A stretch of DNA of 64,000 nt from Rhizobium lentis (lineage in GTDB: Bacteria > Pseudomonadota > Alphaproteobacteria > Rhizobiales > Rhizobiaceae), in the NCBI RefSeq assembly GCF_014200175.1, contig NZ_JACHBD010000002.1:310001-374000 (forward strand). Reading direction: 5' to 3'. The translations under genes were made by a program, and so were the position numbers. Positions 1 through 8,381 of the stretch are shown here, piece after piece. Under the pieces are notes generated by a model. It searched no databases, was not told where the DNA came from, and worked only from the letters and a program-made list of their open reading frames with translations. Position 1 is the first letter of the stretch. Each line of letters starts with the position of its first letter.

Positions 1-365
1 CCATATTCCCTCGTCAGCTCCCTGACGAAAGCGGCATTGGCGCGAACCGACTTGATCTTCGCGCCGTTGCGGATGATCCGCTCGTCCGAGGTCAGCTCAT
101 GCCAATAATCGTCGGGCGCGATATTCAGCATTGCCGGATCGAAACCGGAGAACGCCGCTTCGAAAGCCGGCCACTTCGCATCGATCACCTTCTGGACGAA
201 GCCGCTGTAGAAGATGCGCCGGGTCATGTCGGCAAGAATGCGGTCGTCGGGCATGGCGCGCAGCCTCTCGTGATCCGGCCGATGCTTTTCCAACAAGGCC
301 TGCAGGGCGGCCGCGCCGCCTTTCCGCTGTTCCGCACGCTGCCTTATCGCCTCGAAACTGATCAT
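1..365 (-). CDS. DNA-3-methyladenine glycosylase I family protein (3' part cut by window edge)
   Basis: Reading the minus strand from an ATG at 365 gives 121 codons that run off the window start. Residues resemble the rhizobial 3-methyladenine DNA glycosylase I (HhH-GPD superfamily) group: an IFYSGF stretch, then KWPAFEAAF and a later DDYWHELTSDERIIRN block. The family excises alkylated adenine from DNA in base-excision repair. The start is supported by a strong AGGAGG-type ribosome site just upstream (about 371-378 on the complement). The gene is divergent from the acyl-CoA dehydrogenase. The C-terminal part, including catalytic residues, lies outside the window, so the enzymatic call rests on the N-terminal half. 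Confidence 0.7.
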   Translation of the reverse strand, partial: MISFEAIRQRAEQRKGGAAALQALLEKHRPDHERLRAMPDDRILADMTRRIFYSGFVQKVIDAKWPAFEAAFSGFDPAMLNIAPDDYWHELTSDERIIRNGAKIKSVRANAAFVRELTREY

Positions 366-553
366 CCTGGCGCCCCTCCTTTGGCATTCCCGAACTGCGG
401 CCCAAATTTTACGGATCGAAAGACGCTGGCACTTATACCCCGTTCCACGATGGACAAGGAAGGGGAGATGACGTCTCGTGCCTTCGGGGATTTGATCGTC
501 CGCAGATTTGCCGTCGGCGAATTTTTTCGAGAAAGATGGCGAAGCTGCAGAAT

Positions 554-575
554 TTGACGTTTACGCAAACGTCAA
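554..575. promoter_or_regulatory. Inverted repeat, candidate operator of the fatty-acid operon
   Basis: Perfect 9-base arms TTGACGTTT and AAACGTCAA are separated by ACGC. The site lies about 65 bases before the start codon of the acyl-CoA dehydrogenase, in the divergent region with the glycosylase gene. Its size and symmetry fit a TetR- or MerR-type repressor of fatty-acid or branched-chain acyl degradation. The cognate regulator is not encoded nearby. Confidence 0.6.
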
Positions 576-638
576 TATTTTGTAAGACAGTGCCCGAGGC
601 CGGTGCGACCCGGTCAGTCGAATGGAGGAATTCGCGAA

Positions 639-2435
639 ATGCCAGTCTACAAGGCCCCGGTGAACGATACGCTCTTCGTCCTGAACGACGTGCTGGGCCT
701 CGAACGCTACAACAATCTGCCGGGTTTTGCCGATGCGACGCCTGACATGATCGAGGCAATTCTCGGCGAGGCCGGAAAAGTTGCCGAGGAGGCGCTCTTT
801 CCGGTGAATTATTCCGGCGATCAGGAAGGCTGCCACCGCCACGACGATGCCAGCGTCACGACCCCCAAGGGCTTCAGGGAGGCCTACAAGGCCTATCGCG
901 AAGGCGGCTGGATCGGTCTCGCGGTGCCGGGGGAATTCGGCGGGCAGGGGCTACCCTATACGCTGCATTGCGCCGTCGGCGAATATACTTCTGCCGCCAA
1001 CATGTCGCTGATGATGTATCCGGGCCTGACGCAAGGCGCGATCGCCGCGATCCTCGTCCATGGCACGCAGGAGCAGAAGGACACTTACCTGCCGAAGATG
1101 GTCGACGGCTCCTGGTCGGGCACCATGAACCTGACCGAGCCGCATTGCGGCACCGATCTCGGCATGCTGCGCACCAAGGCGGTGCCGCAGTCTGACGGCA
1201 GCTACAAAATATCAGGCCAGAAGATCTTCATCTCCGCCGGCGAACACGACCTGACCGACAATATCGTCCACCTGGTGCTCGCCCGCATCGAAGGCGCGCC
1301 CGAGGGCACCAAGGGCATCTCGCTGTTCATCGTTCCGAAATTCCTGGTCGGCAAGGACGGCGCGTCCGGCGCCCGCAATGCCGTTTCCTGCGGCGCGATC
1401 GAACACAAGATGGGCATTCACGGCAACGCTACCTGCGTGATGAACTATGACGAAGCGACCGGCTTCCTGATCGGCGCCGAAAACCGCGGCCTCAATGCCA
1501 TGTTCGTGATGATGAACGAGGCTCGGCTGATGGTCGGCTTGCAGGGCATCGCCATTTCCGAGATCGCCTATCAGAACGCCGCCGCCTATGCCCGCGACCG
1601 CATCCAGGGCCGCTCGCTGTCCGGCGTCAAGGCGCCGGACAAGAAGGCCGATCCGATCATCGTCCATCCGGATATCCGCCGGACGCTCATGACCATCCGC
1701 GCCTTCAACGAAGCCGGCCGCGCCTTCCTGCTGTGGACCGCGCTGAAATCCGATATCGCCCACCGCGCCACCGACGAGAAGGAGCGCCAGACGGCCGACG
1801 ACATTCTCGGCCTCGTCACCCCCATCCTCAAGGGCGTGATGACCGACAAGGGCTTCGACCATGCCGTCATGGCCCAGCAGGTCTTCGGCGGCCACGGCTA
1901 TATCGAAGAACACGGCATGAGCCAGTATGTGCGCGATGCCCGCATCGCCATGATCTATGAGGGCGCCAATGGCATTCAGGCGCTCGACCTGGTTGGCCGC
2001 AAGCTCGCCTTGAACGGCGGCCGCGCCGCCATGGCCCTCTTCAAGGAGATCGGCGATTTCTGCGAGGAAAACCGCGGCGACGAAAAACTTTCCTTCTTCA
2101 CCAAGCATCTGAAGAAGGGCTTGAACGACGTCCAGGGCGCGACCATGTGGTTCATGCAGAACGCCATGGCCAAGCCCGACAATGCCGGCGCCGGCTCGAC
2201 CGACTATATGCATCTCTTCGGCCTCGTCGTCCTCGGCTATATGTGGGCGAAGATGGCGAAAGCCGCGGAGGACGGCCTTGCATCCGGCGACGGAGCCCGT
2301 GAGGATTTCTTCAGGAATAAGCTGATCACGGCGAAATTCTTCATGGAGCGCATCATGCCGGAAACCGCGCTGCGCAAGGCCCGCATTGAAGCCGGCGCCG
2401 ATACGATGATGGAACTGGCCGCGGAAGCATTTTGA
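639..2435 (+). CDS. Acyl-CoA dehydrogenase (FadE-type, long form)
   Basis: 598-residue FAD enzyme catalysing the first, alpha-beta-dehydrogenating step of acyl-CoA beta-oxidation. The order is an N-terminal family extension, the acyl-CoA dehydrogenase N and middle domains (MNLTEPHCGTDLG flavin/substrate region near residue 170), and a C-terminal domain with the catalytic-base context MIYEGANGIQ (Glu at about 441). The length of about 600 fits the class with an extra C-terminal domain rather than the 380-residue mitochondrial class. Start at 639 is chosen because GGAGG sits 10 bases upstream and the protein then begins MPVYKAPV. It is the first gene of a three-gene plus-strand set with a thiolase and a hydratase/dehydrogenase, which together cover all beta-oxidation steps. 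Chain-length preference cannot be read from the sequence. Confidence 0.93.
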   Translation: MPVYKAPVNDTLFVLNDVLGLERYNNLPGFADATPDMIEAILGEAGKVAEEALFPVNYSGDQEGCHRHDDASVTTPKGFREAYKAYREGGWIGLAVPGEFGGQGLPYTLHCAVGEYTSAANMSLMMYPGLTQGAIAAILVHGTQEQKDTYLPKMVDGSWSGTMNLTEPHCGTDLGMLRTKAVPQSDGSYKISGQKIFISAGEHDLTDNIVHLVLARIEGAPEGTKGISLFIVPKFLVGKDGASGARNAVSCGAIEHKMGIHGNATCVMNYDEATGFLIGAENRGLNAMFVMMNEARLMVGLQGIAISEIAYQNAAAYARDRIQGRSLSGVKAPDKKADPIIVHPDIRRTLMTIRAFNEAGRAFLLWTALKSDIAHRATDEKERQTADDILGLVTPILKGVMTDKGFDHAVMAQQVFGGHGYIEEHGMSQYVRDARIAMIYEGANGIQALDLVGRKLALNGGRAAMALFKEIGDFCEENRGDEKLSFFTKHLKKGLNDVQGATMWFMQNAMAKPDNAGAGSTDYMHLFGLVVLGYMWAKMAKAAEDGLASGDGAREDFFRNKLITAKFFMERIMPETALRKARIEAGADTMMELAAEAF

Positions 2436-2438
2436 GCC

Positions 2439-2487
2439 ATTTCTCCCTCTCCCTTGTGGGGAGGGCTGGGGAGGGGCATTTTCTCCT
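2439..2487. repeat. CCCTCTCCC/GGGGAGGG intergenic repeat piece
   Basis: Short polypurine/polypyrimidine palindromic stretch between fadE- and fadA-like genes (CCCTCTCCCTTGTGGGGAGG core). It resembles the abundant rhizobial intergenic palindromes. A related C-run lies at about 3755-3775 before the next gene. A role in mRNA stability is possible but not shown. Confidence 0.4.
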
Positions 2488-2534
2488 CCTTTCAAAATTC
2501 GAGGCAGATAGATTGCCGCCAGGGAGACGAGACA

Positions 2535-3743
2535 ATGACCGAGGTTTTCATTTACGATCACGTCCGCACGCCGCGCGGCCGCGGCAAGAAAGACGGCGCC
2601 CTGCATGAAGTGCCGTCCGTCCGCCTTGCGGCCAAAACGCTGGAAGCGATCCGCGACCGCAACGGGCTCGACACCACCACCGTCGACGACATCATCATGG
2701 GCTGCGTCGATCCGGTCATGGATGCCGGCGCCGTCATCCCCAAGGCCGCCGCCTTCGAAGCCGGATATTCCACCAGGGCGCCCGGCATGCAGATCTCCCG
2801 CTTCTGCGCCTCGGGCCTCGATGCCGTCAATTTCGGCGCCGGCAAGATCGCCCAGGGAGCCGACGATATCGTCATCGCGGGCGGTGTCGAAAGCATGTCG
2901 CGCGTCGGCCTCGGCATGTCGGGCGGCGCCTGGTTCATGGACCCGTCGGTGAACTTTCCGGCCTATTTCATGCCGCAGGGTGTCTCGGCCGATCTCATCG
3001 CCACCAAATACGGTTTCAGCAGGACCGATGTCGACGCCTACGCCGTCGAGAGCCAGAGGCGCGCTGGACATGCCTGGCAGCAGGGTTGGTTCGACAAGTC
3101 GGTCGTCCCGGTCAAGGATCAGAACGGCCTGACGATCCTCGACAAGGATGAGCACATGCGCCCGGGCACCGATATGCAGGCGCTCGCTTCCCTCAATCCG
3201 TCCTTCCAGATGCCCGGCGAGATGGGCGGTTTCGAGGCCGTCGGCATCCAGGCGCATCCTGAGATCGAGCGCATCAACTATGTCCATCACGCCGGCAATT
3301 CTTCCGGCATCGTCGATGGCGCAGGCGTCGTGCTGCTCGGCTCGAAGGCGGGTGGCGAGAGCATGGGTATCAAGCCGCGCGCCCGCATCAAGGCCTTCGC
3401 CAATATCGGATCCGATCCGGCTCTGATGCTGACCGGCCCGGTCGATGTCACCGAGAAGCTGTTGAAGCGCACAGGCATGAGCCTTGCCGATATCGACCTC
3501 TTCGAGCTGAACGAGGCCTTCGCCGCCGTGGTGTTGCGCTACATGCAGGCCTTCGACATCGATCACGCCAAGATCAACGTCAACGGCGGCGCTATCGCCA
3601 TGGGCCACCCGCTCGGCGCCACCGGCGCGATGATCCTCGGCACGGTGCTCGACGAACTCGAACGCCGCGACCTCAATACCGCGCTGGTGACGCTCTGCAT
3701 CGGCGCTGGCATGGGCACGGCCACGGTTATCGAACGCGTTTGA
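2535..3743 (+). CDS. Acetyl-CoA C-acyltransferase (beta-ketothiolase, FadA-type)
   Basis: 402-residue thiolase that cleaves 3-ketoacyl-CoA with CoA to release acetyl-CoA, the last step of the beta-oxidation spiral. The acylated nucleophile is visible in [10 protein letters not shown] (Cys at about 91). Further active-site signatures are [18 protein letters not shown] (His) and CIGAGMGTA (second Cys near 388). The ATG at 2535 is preceded by GGGAGACGAGAC and begins [15 protein letters not shown], the normal N-terminus. It lies 99 bases after the dehydrogenase and 71 bases before the bifunctional enzyme, consistent with one operon. Confidence 0.94.
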   Translation: MTEVFIYDHVRTPRGRGKKDGALHEVPSVRLAAKTLEAIRDRNGLDTTTVDDIIMGCVDPVMDAGAVIPKAAAFEAGYSTRAPGMQISRFCASGLDAVNFGAGKIAQGADDIVIAGGVESMSRVGLGMSGGAWFMDPSVNFPAYFMPQGVSADLIATKYGFSRTDVDAYAVESQRRAGHAWQQGWFDKSVVPVKDQNGLTILDKDEHMRPGTDMQALASLNPSFQMPGEMGGFEAVGIQAHPEIERINYVHHAGNSSGIVDGAGVVLLGSKAGGESMGIKPRARIKAFANIGSDPALMLTGPVDVTEKLLKRTGMSLADIDLFELNEAFAAVVLRYMQAFDIDHAKINVNGGAIAMGHPLGATGAMILGTVLDELERRDLNTALVTLCIGAGMGTATVIERV

Positions 3744-3814
3744 TCGGATCTGAACCCTCCCCCCCCCAGGGGAGAGCTTCACCGCAAGAGAATTCAGGGA
3801 GAGGAATTCCCAAG

Positions 3815-6031
3815 ATGAGCAATTACACGAACTTCACCGTCGAAACCGACGCCGATGACATCGCTCTCGTCACCTGGGACATGCCCGGCAAATCGATGAA
3901 CGTTTTCACCGCCGAGGTGATGGAAGAGCTGAACGCCATCATCGACGCAACCACGGCTGACACCGCCGTCAAGGGCGTCGTCTTTACCTCCGGCAAATCC
4001 TCCTTCTCCGGCGGCGCCGATCTTTCGATGATCAAGTCGATGTTCAGCTCCTATCAGGAGGATAAGGCAAAAAGCCCGGAAACGGCCGTTCAAACGCTTT
4101 TCGGTCTTGTCGGTCGTATGTCCGGCCTGTTCCGCAAGCTCGAAACCTCGGGCAAGCCCTGGGTATCCGCCATCAACGGCACCTGCATGGGCGGCGCTTT
4201 CGAACTGTCGCTCGCCTGCCACGGCCGTGTCGCCTCCAATGCCAAGAGCGTCAAGATCGCGCTGCCCGAGGTCAAGGTCGGCATCTTCCCCGGCGCCGGC
4301 GGCACCCAGCGCGTGCCGCGGCTCGCCAATGCCCAGGATGCGCTGCAGATGATGACGACCGGCCAGTCGCTGACCGGCTCCCGCGCCAAGGCGATGAACC
4401 TCGTTCATCAGGTGGTCGAGCCGGATCAGTTGATCCCCGCCGCCAAACAGATGATCAAGGACGGCCTGAAGCCGGTCGCCCCCTGGGACGAGAAAGGCTT
4501 CAAGCTGCCGGGCGGCGGCATCTGGACGCCGGCCTCGGCCCAGCTCTGGCCCGCCGCACCGGCAATCCTGCGCCGTGAAACCTCCGGCAATTATCCCGCC
4601 GCGCTCGCCATCCTGAAATGCGTCTATGAAGGCCTGCAGGTGCCGTTCGACACCGGCTTGAAGATCGAACAACGTTATTTCACCGAGGTGCTGCAGACCC
4701 GCGAAGCCTTCTCGATGATCCGCTCGCTGTTCATCTCGATGCAGGAACTCGGCAAAGGCGCCCGCCGCCCCGCCGGCATCCCCAAGTCCGAACTCAAGCA
4801 TGTGGGTGTCGTCGGGGCCGGCTTCATGGGCGCCTCAATTGCCTATGTCACGGCCGCTGCCGGTCTCCCGGTGACGCTGATCGACCGCGACATGGAAGCC
4901 GCCGCCAAGGGCAAGGCCGTCTGCGAAGGCCTCGTCAAGGATTCCGTCGGTAAGGGGCGGTTCACGCAGGACGAGGCCGCAGCCCTTCTTGCCCGCATCA
5001 CGCCGTCCGCCGACTATGCCGGTCTCGCCACCGCCGATCTCGTCATCGAGGCGGTGTTTGAAGATCGCGAAGTGAAAAAATCGGTCATCGAGGCGGTTGA
5101 AGCCGTGTTGCCGGAAGGGGCGATCTTCGCCTCCAATACCTCGACTCTGCCGATCACGGGCCTTGCGAAGAACTCGAAGCGTCCGGCCGATTTTATCGGC
5201 ATCCACTTCTTCTCACCCGTCGAAAAGATGATGCTGACCGAGGTCATCCTCGGCAAGGAGACCGGCGACAAGGCGCTCGCCGTCGCGCTCGATTATGTCG
5301 CCGCCATCAAGAAGACGCCGATCGTCGTCAACGACACCCGCGGTTTCTTCGTCAATCGCTGCGTGCTGCGCTACATGTCGGAAAGCTACGACATGCTGAT
5401 CGAGGGCGTGCCGGCTGCAATGATCGAGAATGCCGCCAAGATGGCCGGCATGCCTGTCGGCCCGCTGGCGCTGAATGACGAAGTCGCGATCGACCTGTCG
5501 CTGAAGATCCTCAAGGCCACCGTTGCCGATCTCGGCGAGAAGGCGATCGACCCCAGGCACATGGAGCTGATCTCGCGCATGGTGGAAAAGGAGGGCCGCT
5601 TCGGCCGCAAGAACTCCAAGGGCTTCTACGACTACCCGCCGAAACCGGCGAAGAAGTCACTCTGGCCGGAGCTCAAGGACTTCTATCCGCAGAAGAAGGC
5701 GGATGAGGTCGATGTCGCGGCGCTGAAGCAGCGCTTCCTCGTCACCATCGCGCTCGAAGCCGCCCGCACCGTCGAAGAGGGCATCGTTACCGATCCGCGC
5801 GAAGCCGACGTCGGCTCGATCCTCGGCTTCGGCTTCGCGCCCTATACCGGCGGGGCGCTGAGCTATATCGACGGCATGGGCGTGAAGGCTTTTGTGGAGT
5901 TGGCGGAAAAGTTAGCCGGGGCTTACGGCAGCCACTTCAAGCCGACGCCGCTGTTGAAGGACATGGCCGCCAGGGGCGAGACGTTCTACGGGCGGTTCGA
6001 TCCCTATGCGAAGATGGGGGCGGCGGCGTAG
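3815..6031 (+). CDS. Bifunctional enoyl-CoA hydratase / 3-hydroxyacyl-CoA dehydrogenase (FadB/FadJ-type)
   Basis: 738-residue multifunctional beta-oxidation enzyme. Residues 1 to about 200 form the crotonase fold, with SGKSSFSGGADL and NGTCMGGAFELSLACHGR oxyanion-hole segments. An NAD-binding Rossmann domain starts near residue 329 (VGVVGAGFMGASIAYV), and a C-terminal 3-hydroxyacyl-CoA dehydrogenase domain carries FIGIHFFSPVEKM and VNDTRGFFVNR. It hydrates 2-enoyl-CoA and oxidises the product to 3-ketoacyl-CoA for the thiolase encoded just upstream. Start at 3815 is chosen for the GGGAGAGGAATTCC ribosome site and the usual MSNYTNF-like N-terminus; the longer open frame upstream overlaps the thiolase stop and is unlikely. 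Confidence 0.94.
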   Translation: MSNYTNFTVETDADDIALVTWDMPGKSMNVFTAEVMEELNAIIDATTADTAVKGVVFTSGKSSFSGGADLSMIKSMFSSYQEDKAKSPETAVQTLFGLVGRMSGLFRKLETSGKPWVSAINGTCMGGAFELSLACHGRVASNAKSVKIALPEVKVGIFPGAGGTQRVPRLANAQDALQMMTTGQSLTGSRAKAMNLVHQVVEPDQLIPAAKQMIKDGLKPVAPWDEKGFKLPGGGIWTPASAQLWPAAPAILRRETSGNYPAALAILKCVYEGLQVPFDTGLKIEQRYFTEVLQTREAFSMIRSLFISMQELGKGARRPAGIPKSELKHVGVVGAGFMGASIAYVTAAAGLPVTLIDRDMEAAAKGKAVCEGLVKDSVGKGRFTQDEAAALLARITPSADYAGLATADLVIEAVFEDREVKKSVIEAVEAVLPEGAIFASNTSTLPITGLAKNSKRPADFIGIHFFSPVEKMMLTEVILGKETGDKALAVALDYVAAIKKTPIVVNDTRGFFVNRCVLRYMSESYDMLIEGVPAAMIENAAKMAGMPVGPLALNDEVAIDLSLKILKATVADLGEKAIDPRHMELISRMVEKEGRFGRKNSKGFYDYPPKPAKKSLWPELKDFYPQKKADEVDVAALKQRFLVTIALEAARTVEEGIVTDPREADVGSILGFGFAPYTGGALSYIDGMGVKAFVELAEKLAGAYGSHFKPTPLLKDMAARGETFYGRFDPYAKMGAAA

Positions 6032-6362
6032 GGCTGTTTCTCGCTCTTCGTTTTGAGGGGAACGATCTTTACCGTTGTGCCGTGGCCGCCCCCCTGCCCG
6101 GCAGGGCAGAGGAGGCGGCCACGGCAGGCACGTCAATGAATCGTTCGATTCCGTTCTTGCCGTCCCGACACACATTTTCTTGATTGACGCCTTGCCGTGA
6201 ACACAATTTGCAATTACATGTCTCCGCATCGATCTTGCTAGATGAACTTTGAAACGGCGCTCGCGTCGTTCCTGGCGACCTTCCTCCAAAATCGGTTTTC
6301 ATCGCCGCTTGGGCTTTGCCCGGGCTGCAATCTTCTATGAGCGATTCGAAAAGGATATCGTC
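6032..6362. other. Intergenic region before cspA with palindrome and long leader
   Basis: No credible gene. It holds the palindromic element at 6078-6126 and about 230 further bases before the cold-shock start codon. A long untranslated leader is usual for cspA mRNAs and may act in temperature control; no specific cold box was identified by eye. Confidence 0.5.
6078..6126. repeat. Palindromic intergenic element, copy A (left of cspA)
   Basis: Perfect 13-base arms TGCCGTGGCCGCC and GGCGGCCACGGCA enclose a core containing CTGCCCGGCAGGGCAGAGG. The same core recurs at 6730-6780 on the other side of the cold-shock gene. The element also sits at the 3' end of the beta-oxidation operon, where it may act as a transcript end or stability hairpin, although no T-run follows. 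Confidence 0.6.
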
Positions 6363-6572
6363 ATGAACACAGGTACCGTTAAGTGGTTCAACGCAACCAA
6401 GGGCTTCGGCTTCATTCAGCCGGATGACGGCGCAGCCGACGTTTTCGTCCACATCTCCGCCGTCGAGCGCGCCGGAATGCGCGATCTCAAGGACGGCCAG
6501 AAGCTGTCCTACGATCTCGTCCGCGACAACAAGTCCGGCAAGATGTCGGCAGACCGCCTCCAGGCGGCTTGA
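6363..6572 (+). CDS. cspA: Cold-shock protein, CspA family
   Basis: 69-residue single cold-shock domain that binds single-stranded nucleic acid and acts as an RNA chaperone. Both RNP motifs are visible: KGFGFI (RNP1) and VFVHIS (RNP2), after the canonical [10 protein letters not shown] start. The length equals that of the family. ATG at 6363 is preceded by AAGGATATC. The gene stands alone, followed by a clear terminator. Rhizobial genomes carry several csp paralogues, so the symbol is generic. Confidence 0.95.
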   Translation: MNTGTVKWFNATKGFGFIQPDDGAADVFVHISAVERAGMRDLKDGQKLSYDLVRDNKSGKMSADRLQAA

Positions 6573-6646
6573 GCCTTCAAGGCTTTGAATATCATCTCCG
6601 GACCGTGACCACGGATGTACTGGCACGGTTCGTTGAGATGGCAGGG

Positions 6647-6671
6647 AAGGTCGGGTTAGCCCGGCCTTTTT
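6647..6671 (+). terminator. Rho-independent terminator of cspA
   Basis: A nine-pair stem AAGGTCGGG / CCCGGCCTT (one G-T pair) with a TTAG loop is followed by a run of T. It lies 75 bases after the cspA stop codon. Confidence 0.75.
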
Positions 6672-6729
6672 GCGTTTCTGGCCGGTTGTTGCTGTGCTCG
6701 CGGGCAAAAGCGACAAAAATCTTTGCGTT

Positions 6730-6780
6730 GTGCCGCCGCGCCCCTCTGCCCGGCAGGGCAGAGGGGCGCGCTCACGGCAC
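6730..6780. repeat. Palindromic intergenic element, copy B (right of cspA)
   Basis: Perfect 14-base arms CGCGCCCCTCTGCC and GGCAGAGGGGCGCG sit inside outer arms GTGCCG / CGGCAC. The core matches copy A at 6078-6126. It resembles mosaic palindromic elements common between rhizobial genes. Confidence 0.6.
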
Positions 6781-6851
6781 GACTTTAAAGAATTTTTCGT
6801 GCCATCAACTGAAGTCGTCATTGCCGACAACAGGGCGCGCAAGACAGGGAA

Positions 6852-7295
6852 TCAGCCGCCGGTCGCCTCACCACCCTCCAGCATCTCCATCACCCGCGCC
6901 ATCACCGCCCGCGCCGCATCGAGCTCAGCCGACGTAAACACCGCGCCGAGTCCATCCGCCCATCCGGCCTGCGCCGCCTCGATCACCCCCAGCCGCGCCG
7001 CCCCTTCCGTCGTCAGCCGCACCAGCTTCGCACGCTGGTGCTGCGGATTGTCGGCATAGGCGATCAGCCCTTCGCTCTCCAGGACGTCGGCAAGCCGCTG
7101 GACGCCCTGGCGGGCGAGGCCGAGCGCGCGGGCGATCTGCGCCACCGACAGGTCGCCGCGCCTTGCGGCCGCCAGCACCTGCCAGCGCGCGCTCGTCTGT
7201 CCCGCGGGCTTTGCCAGCCGGTCGCCGGCCGCCGTCAGATGGCCGGCGAGACGAAGGGCCGTGATCGCGAAAGCGGAAAAGGCATCCCCTTCCAT
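6852..7295 (-). CDS. MarR family transcriptional regulator
   Basis: 147-residue winged-helix regulator. The core runs [25 protein letters not shown], then [19 protein letters not shown] (recognition helix) and a wing with [13 protein letters not shown], the usual MarR pattern. Start at 7295 (MEGDAF) is preferred because GGAG lies about 8 bases upstream. An ATG at 7352 would add 19 residues and place operator DNA inside the coding region. It is divergent from the GFA-family gene with two palindromes between them, so it most likely represses itself and that neighbour. Ligand unknown. Confidence 0.88.
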   Translation of the reverse strand: MEGDAFSAFAITALRLAGHLTAAGDRLAKPAGQTSARWQVLAAARRGDLSVAQIARALGLARQGVQRLADVLESEGLIAYADNPQHQRAKLVRLTTEGAARLGVIEAAQAGWADGLGAVFTSAELDAARAVMARVMEMLEGGEATGG

Positions 7296-7319
7296 CGTTC
7301 GCTCCGGTCGATTCTGTTT

Positions 7320-7333
7320 GACAACATGTTGTC
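7320..7333. promoter_or_regulatory. Perfect palindrome, probable MarR operator 1
   Basis: GACAACATGTTGTC is a perfect 14-base palindrome lying just upstream of the preferred MarR start. It shares the GACAA..TTGTC half-sites with the second palindrome at 7355-7370, spaced about three and a half helical turns centre to centre. Confidence 0.7.
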
Positions 7334-7354
7334 GATTCTGTATTTCGTCCATAG

Positions 7355-7370
7355 TGACAATATATTGTCA
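7355..7370. promoter_or_regulatory. Perfect palindrome, probable MarR operator 2
   Basis: TGACAATATATTGTCA is a perfect 16-base palindrome about 40 bases before the GFA-family start codon. Same half-sites as operator 1. Two matched sites in a divergent MarR promoter are strong circumstantial evidence for autoregulation and control of the neighbour. Confidence 0.72.
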
Positions 7371-7410
7371 TATGCCGATGACCGACGCAACGCCGAAGGA
7401 GGAGCGCACC

Positions 7411-7815
7411 ATGAAGAAGACTTACAGGGGAAGCTGCCATTGCGGCAAAGTGCACTACGAGGTGGATATCGACCTCGAAGCAGGCACCGGCCGCTGCAAT
7501 TGCTCGATCTGTTCCAAACGGCGCTATTGGGGCGCCAACGTCAAGCCGGAGGATTTCCGGCTGATGTGCGACGAGGCGCAGATGTCAGACTACCAGTTCA
7601 ACACGATGAGCGGCCATCACCGATTCTGCCGCACCTGCGGGGTGCCCGCCTTCGGCGACGGCTATGTCGAGGCGATCGGAGGGGCCTATGTCTCGATCAA
7701 CATCGCCTGCCTCGACGATATCACCCCTGAGGAACTGGCGGCCTTGCCCGTCCGTTATTCCGACGGCAGGCACGACGCCTGGTGGAACGAGCCGGCGGTG
7801 ACGAGTTATCTCTGA
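7411..7815 (+). CDS. GFA-family (glutathione-dependent formaldehyde-activating-like) zinc protein
   Basis: 134 residues with the GFA/CENP-V fold cysteine pattern: [10 protein letters not shown], then RCNCSICSK and later FCRTCGVP, which bind zinc in this family. Members include glutathione-formaldehyde adduct synthase, but most are of unknown substrate. Start at 7411 follows GAAGGAGGAGCGCACC, an excellent ribosome site; an earlier in-frame ATG near 7372 lacks one. Likely controlled by the divergent MarR regulator. A role in detoxifying a small electrophile is inference. Confidence 0.85.
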   Translation: MKKTYRGSCHCGKVHYEVDIDLEAGTGRCNCSICSKRRYWGANVKPEDFRLMCDEAQMSDYQFNTMSGHHRFCRTCGVPAFGDGYVEAIGGAYVSINIACLDDITPEELAALPVRYSDGRHDAWWNEPAVTSYL

Positions 7816-7922
7816 AGCAATTCCAACGGTTTTGCCTCCGCAATTGCGCGAGCAGAATGCACGCTTGTCGGATCGTCGCACTCCCGTTCGTCCTCTGTCC
7901 ATAACGGAAAAGGAGAGCGACT

Positions 7923-8366
7923 GTGAAAGACGAAGCGAAAGTCAGGATCGAGGAAGAGGCGATCATCGCCATGCTGATGATGCGGGCAAAGGCGCTCGGC
8001 GAAAAGAACGCCGCGGAGGTGCTTTCCTATGAGGCTGAGGATTCCGTCGAATTTTCGCTGGCGCCGCCACTCGTCTCCACCGGCAAGAACGAGGCGGGCC
8101 TGCAGGCGTGGTTCGACACGTGGGAAGGTCCGATCGGCGGCGAAGTGCGCGATGCCAAATTGACGGTGGGCGGCGATGTCGCCTTCTGGAGCGGTCTCCT
8201 GCGCATGACCGGGACCAAGACCGACGGCACCGAGGTCGACCTCTGGTTCCGCCAGACCCTCGGCCTCGTCAAGCAAGACGGACGTTGGATCGTCGCTCAC
8301 CAGCACGCCTCCGTGCCCTTCGCCATGGATGGCAGCGGCCGCGCATTGCTCGACCTCGAGCCGTGA
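7923..8366 (+). CDS. NTF2-like / SnoaL-type small protein
   Basis: 147 residues starting at GTG, preceded by AAAAGGAGAGCG. The pattern is that of an NTF2-like cone fold: an alpha-helical start with AIIAMLMMRAKALGEKNAAEVLSY, a mid-section AWFDTWEGPIGGEVRD, and a C-terminal strand block LWFRQTLGLVKQDGRWIVAHQHAS, which is the typical ending of SnoaL/DUF4440 proteins. The substrate or partner is unknown. It follows the GFA gene by 107 bases on the same strand and may belong to the same MarR-controlled unit. Confidence 0.8.
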   Translation: MKDEAKVRIEEEAIIAMLMMRAKALGEKNAAEVLSYEAEDSVEFSLAPPLVSTGKNEAGLQAWFDTWEGPIGGEVRDAKLTVGGDVAFWSGLLRMTGTKTDGTEVDLWFRQTLGLVKQDGRWIVAHQHASVPFAMDGSGRALLDLEP

Positions 8367-8381
8367 GGTGAACCTCGGATG

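Noticed and set aside
1212..3782. Long open frame (about 850 codons) on the minus strand opposite the beta-oxidation genes
   Set aside because: Same antisense artefact: Ala/Gly/His/Asp-rich without family motifs; the plus strand holds well-defined enzymes with ribosome sites.
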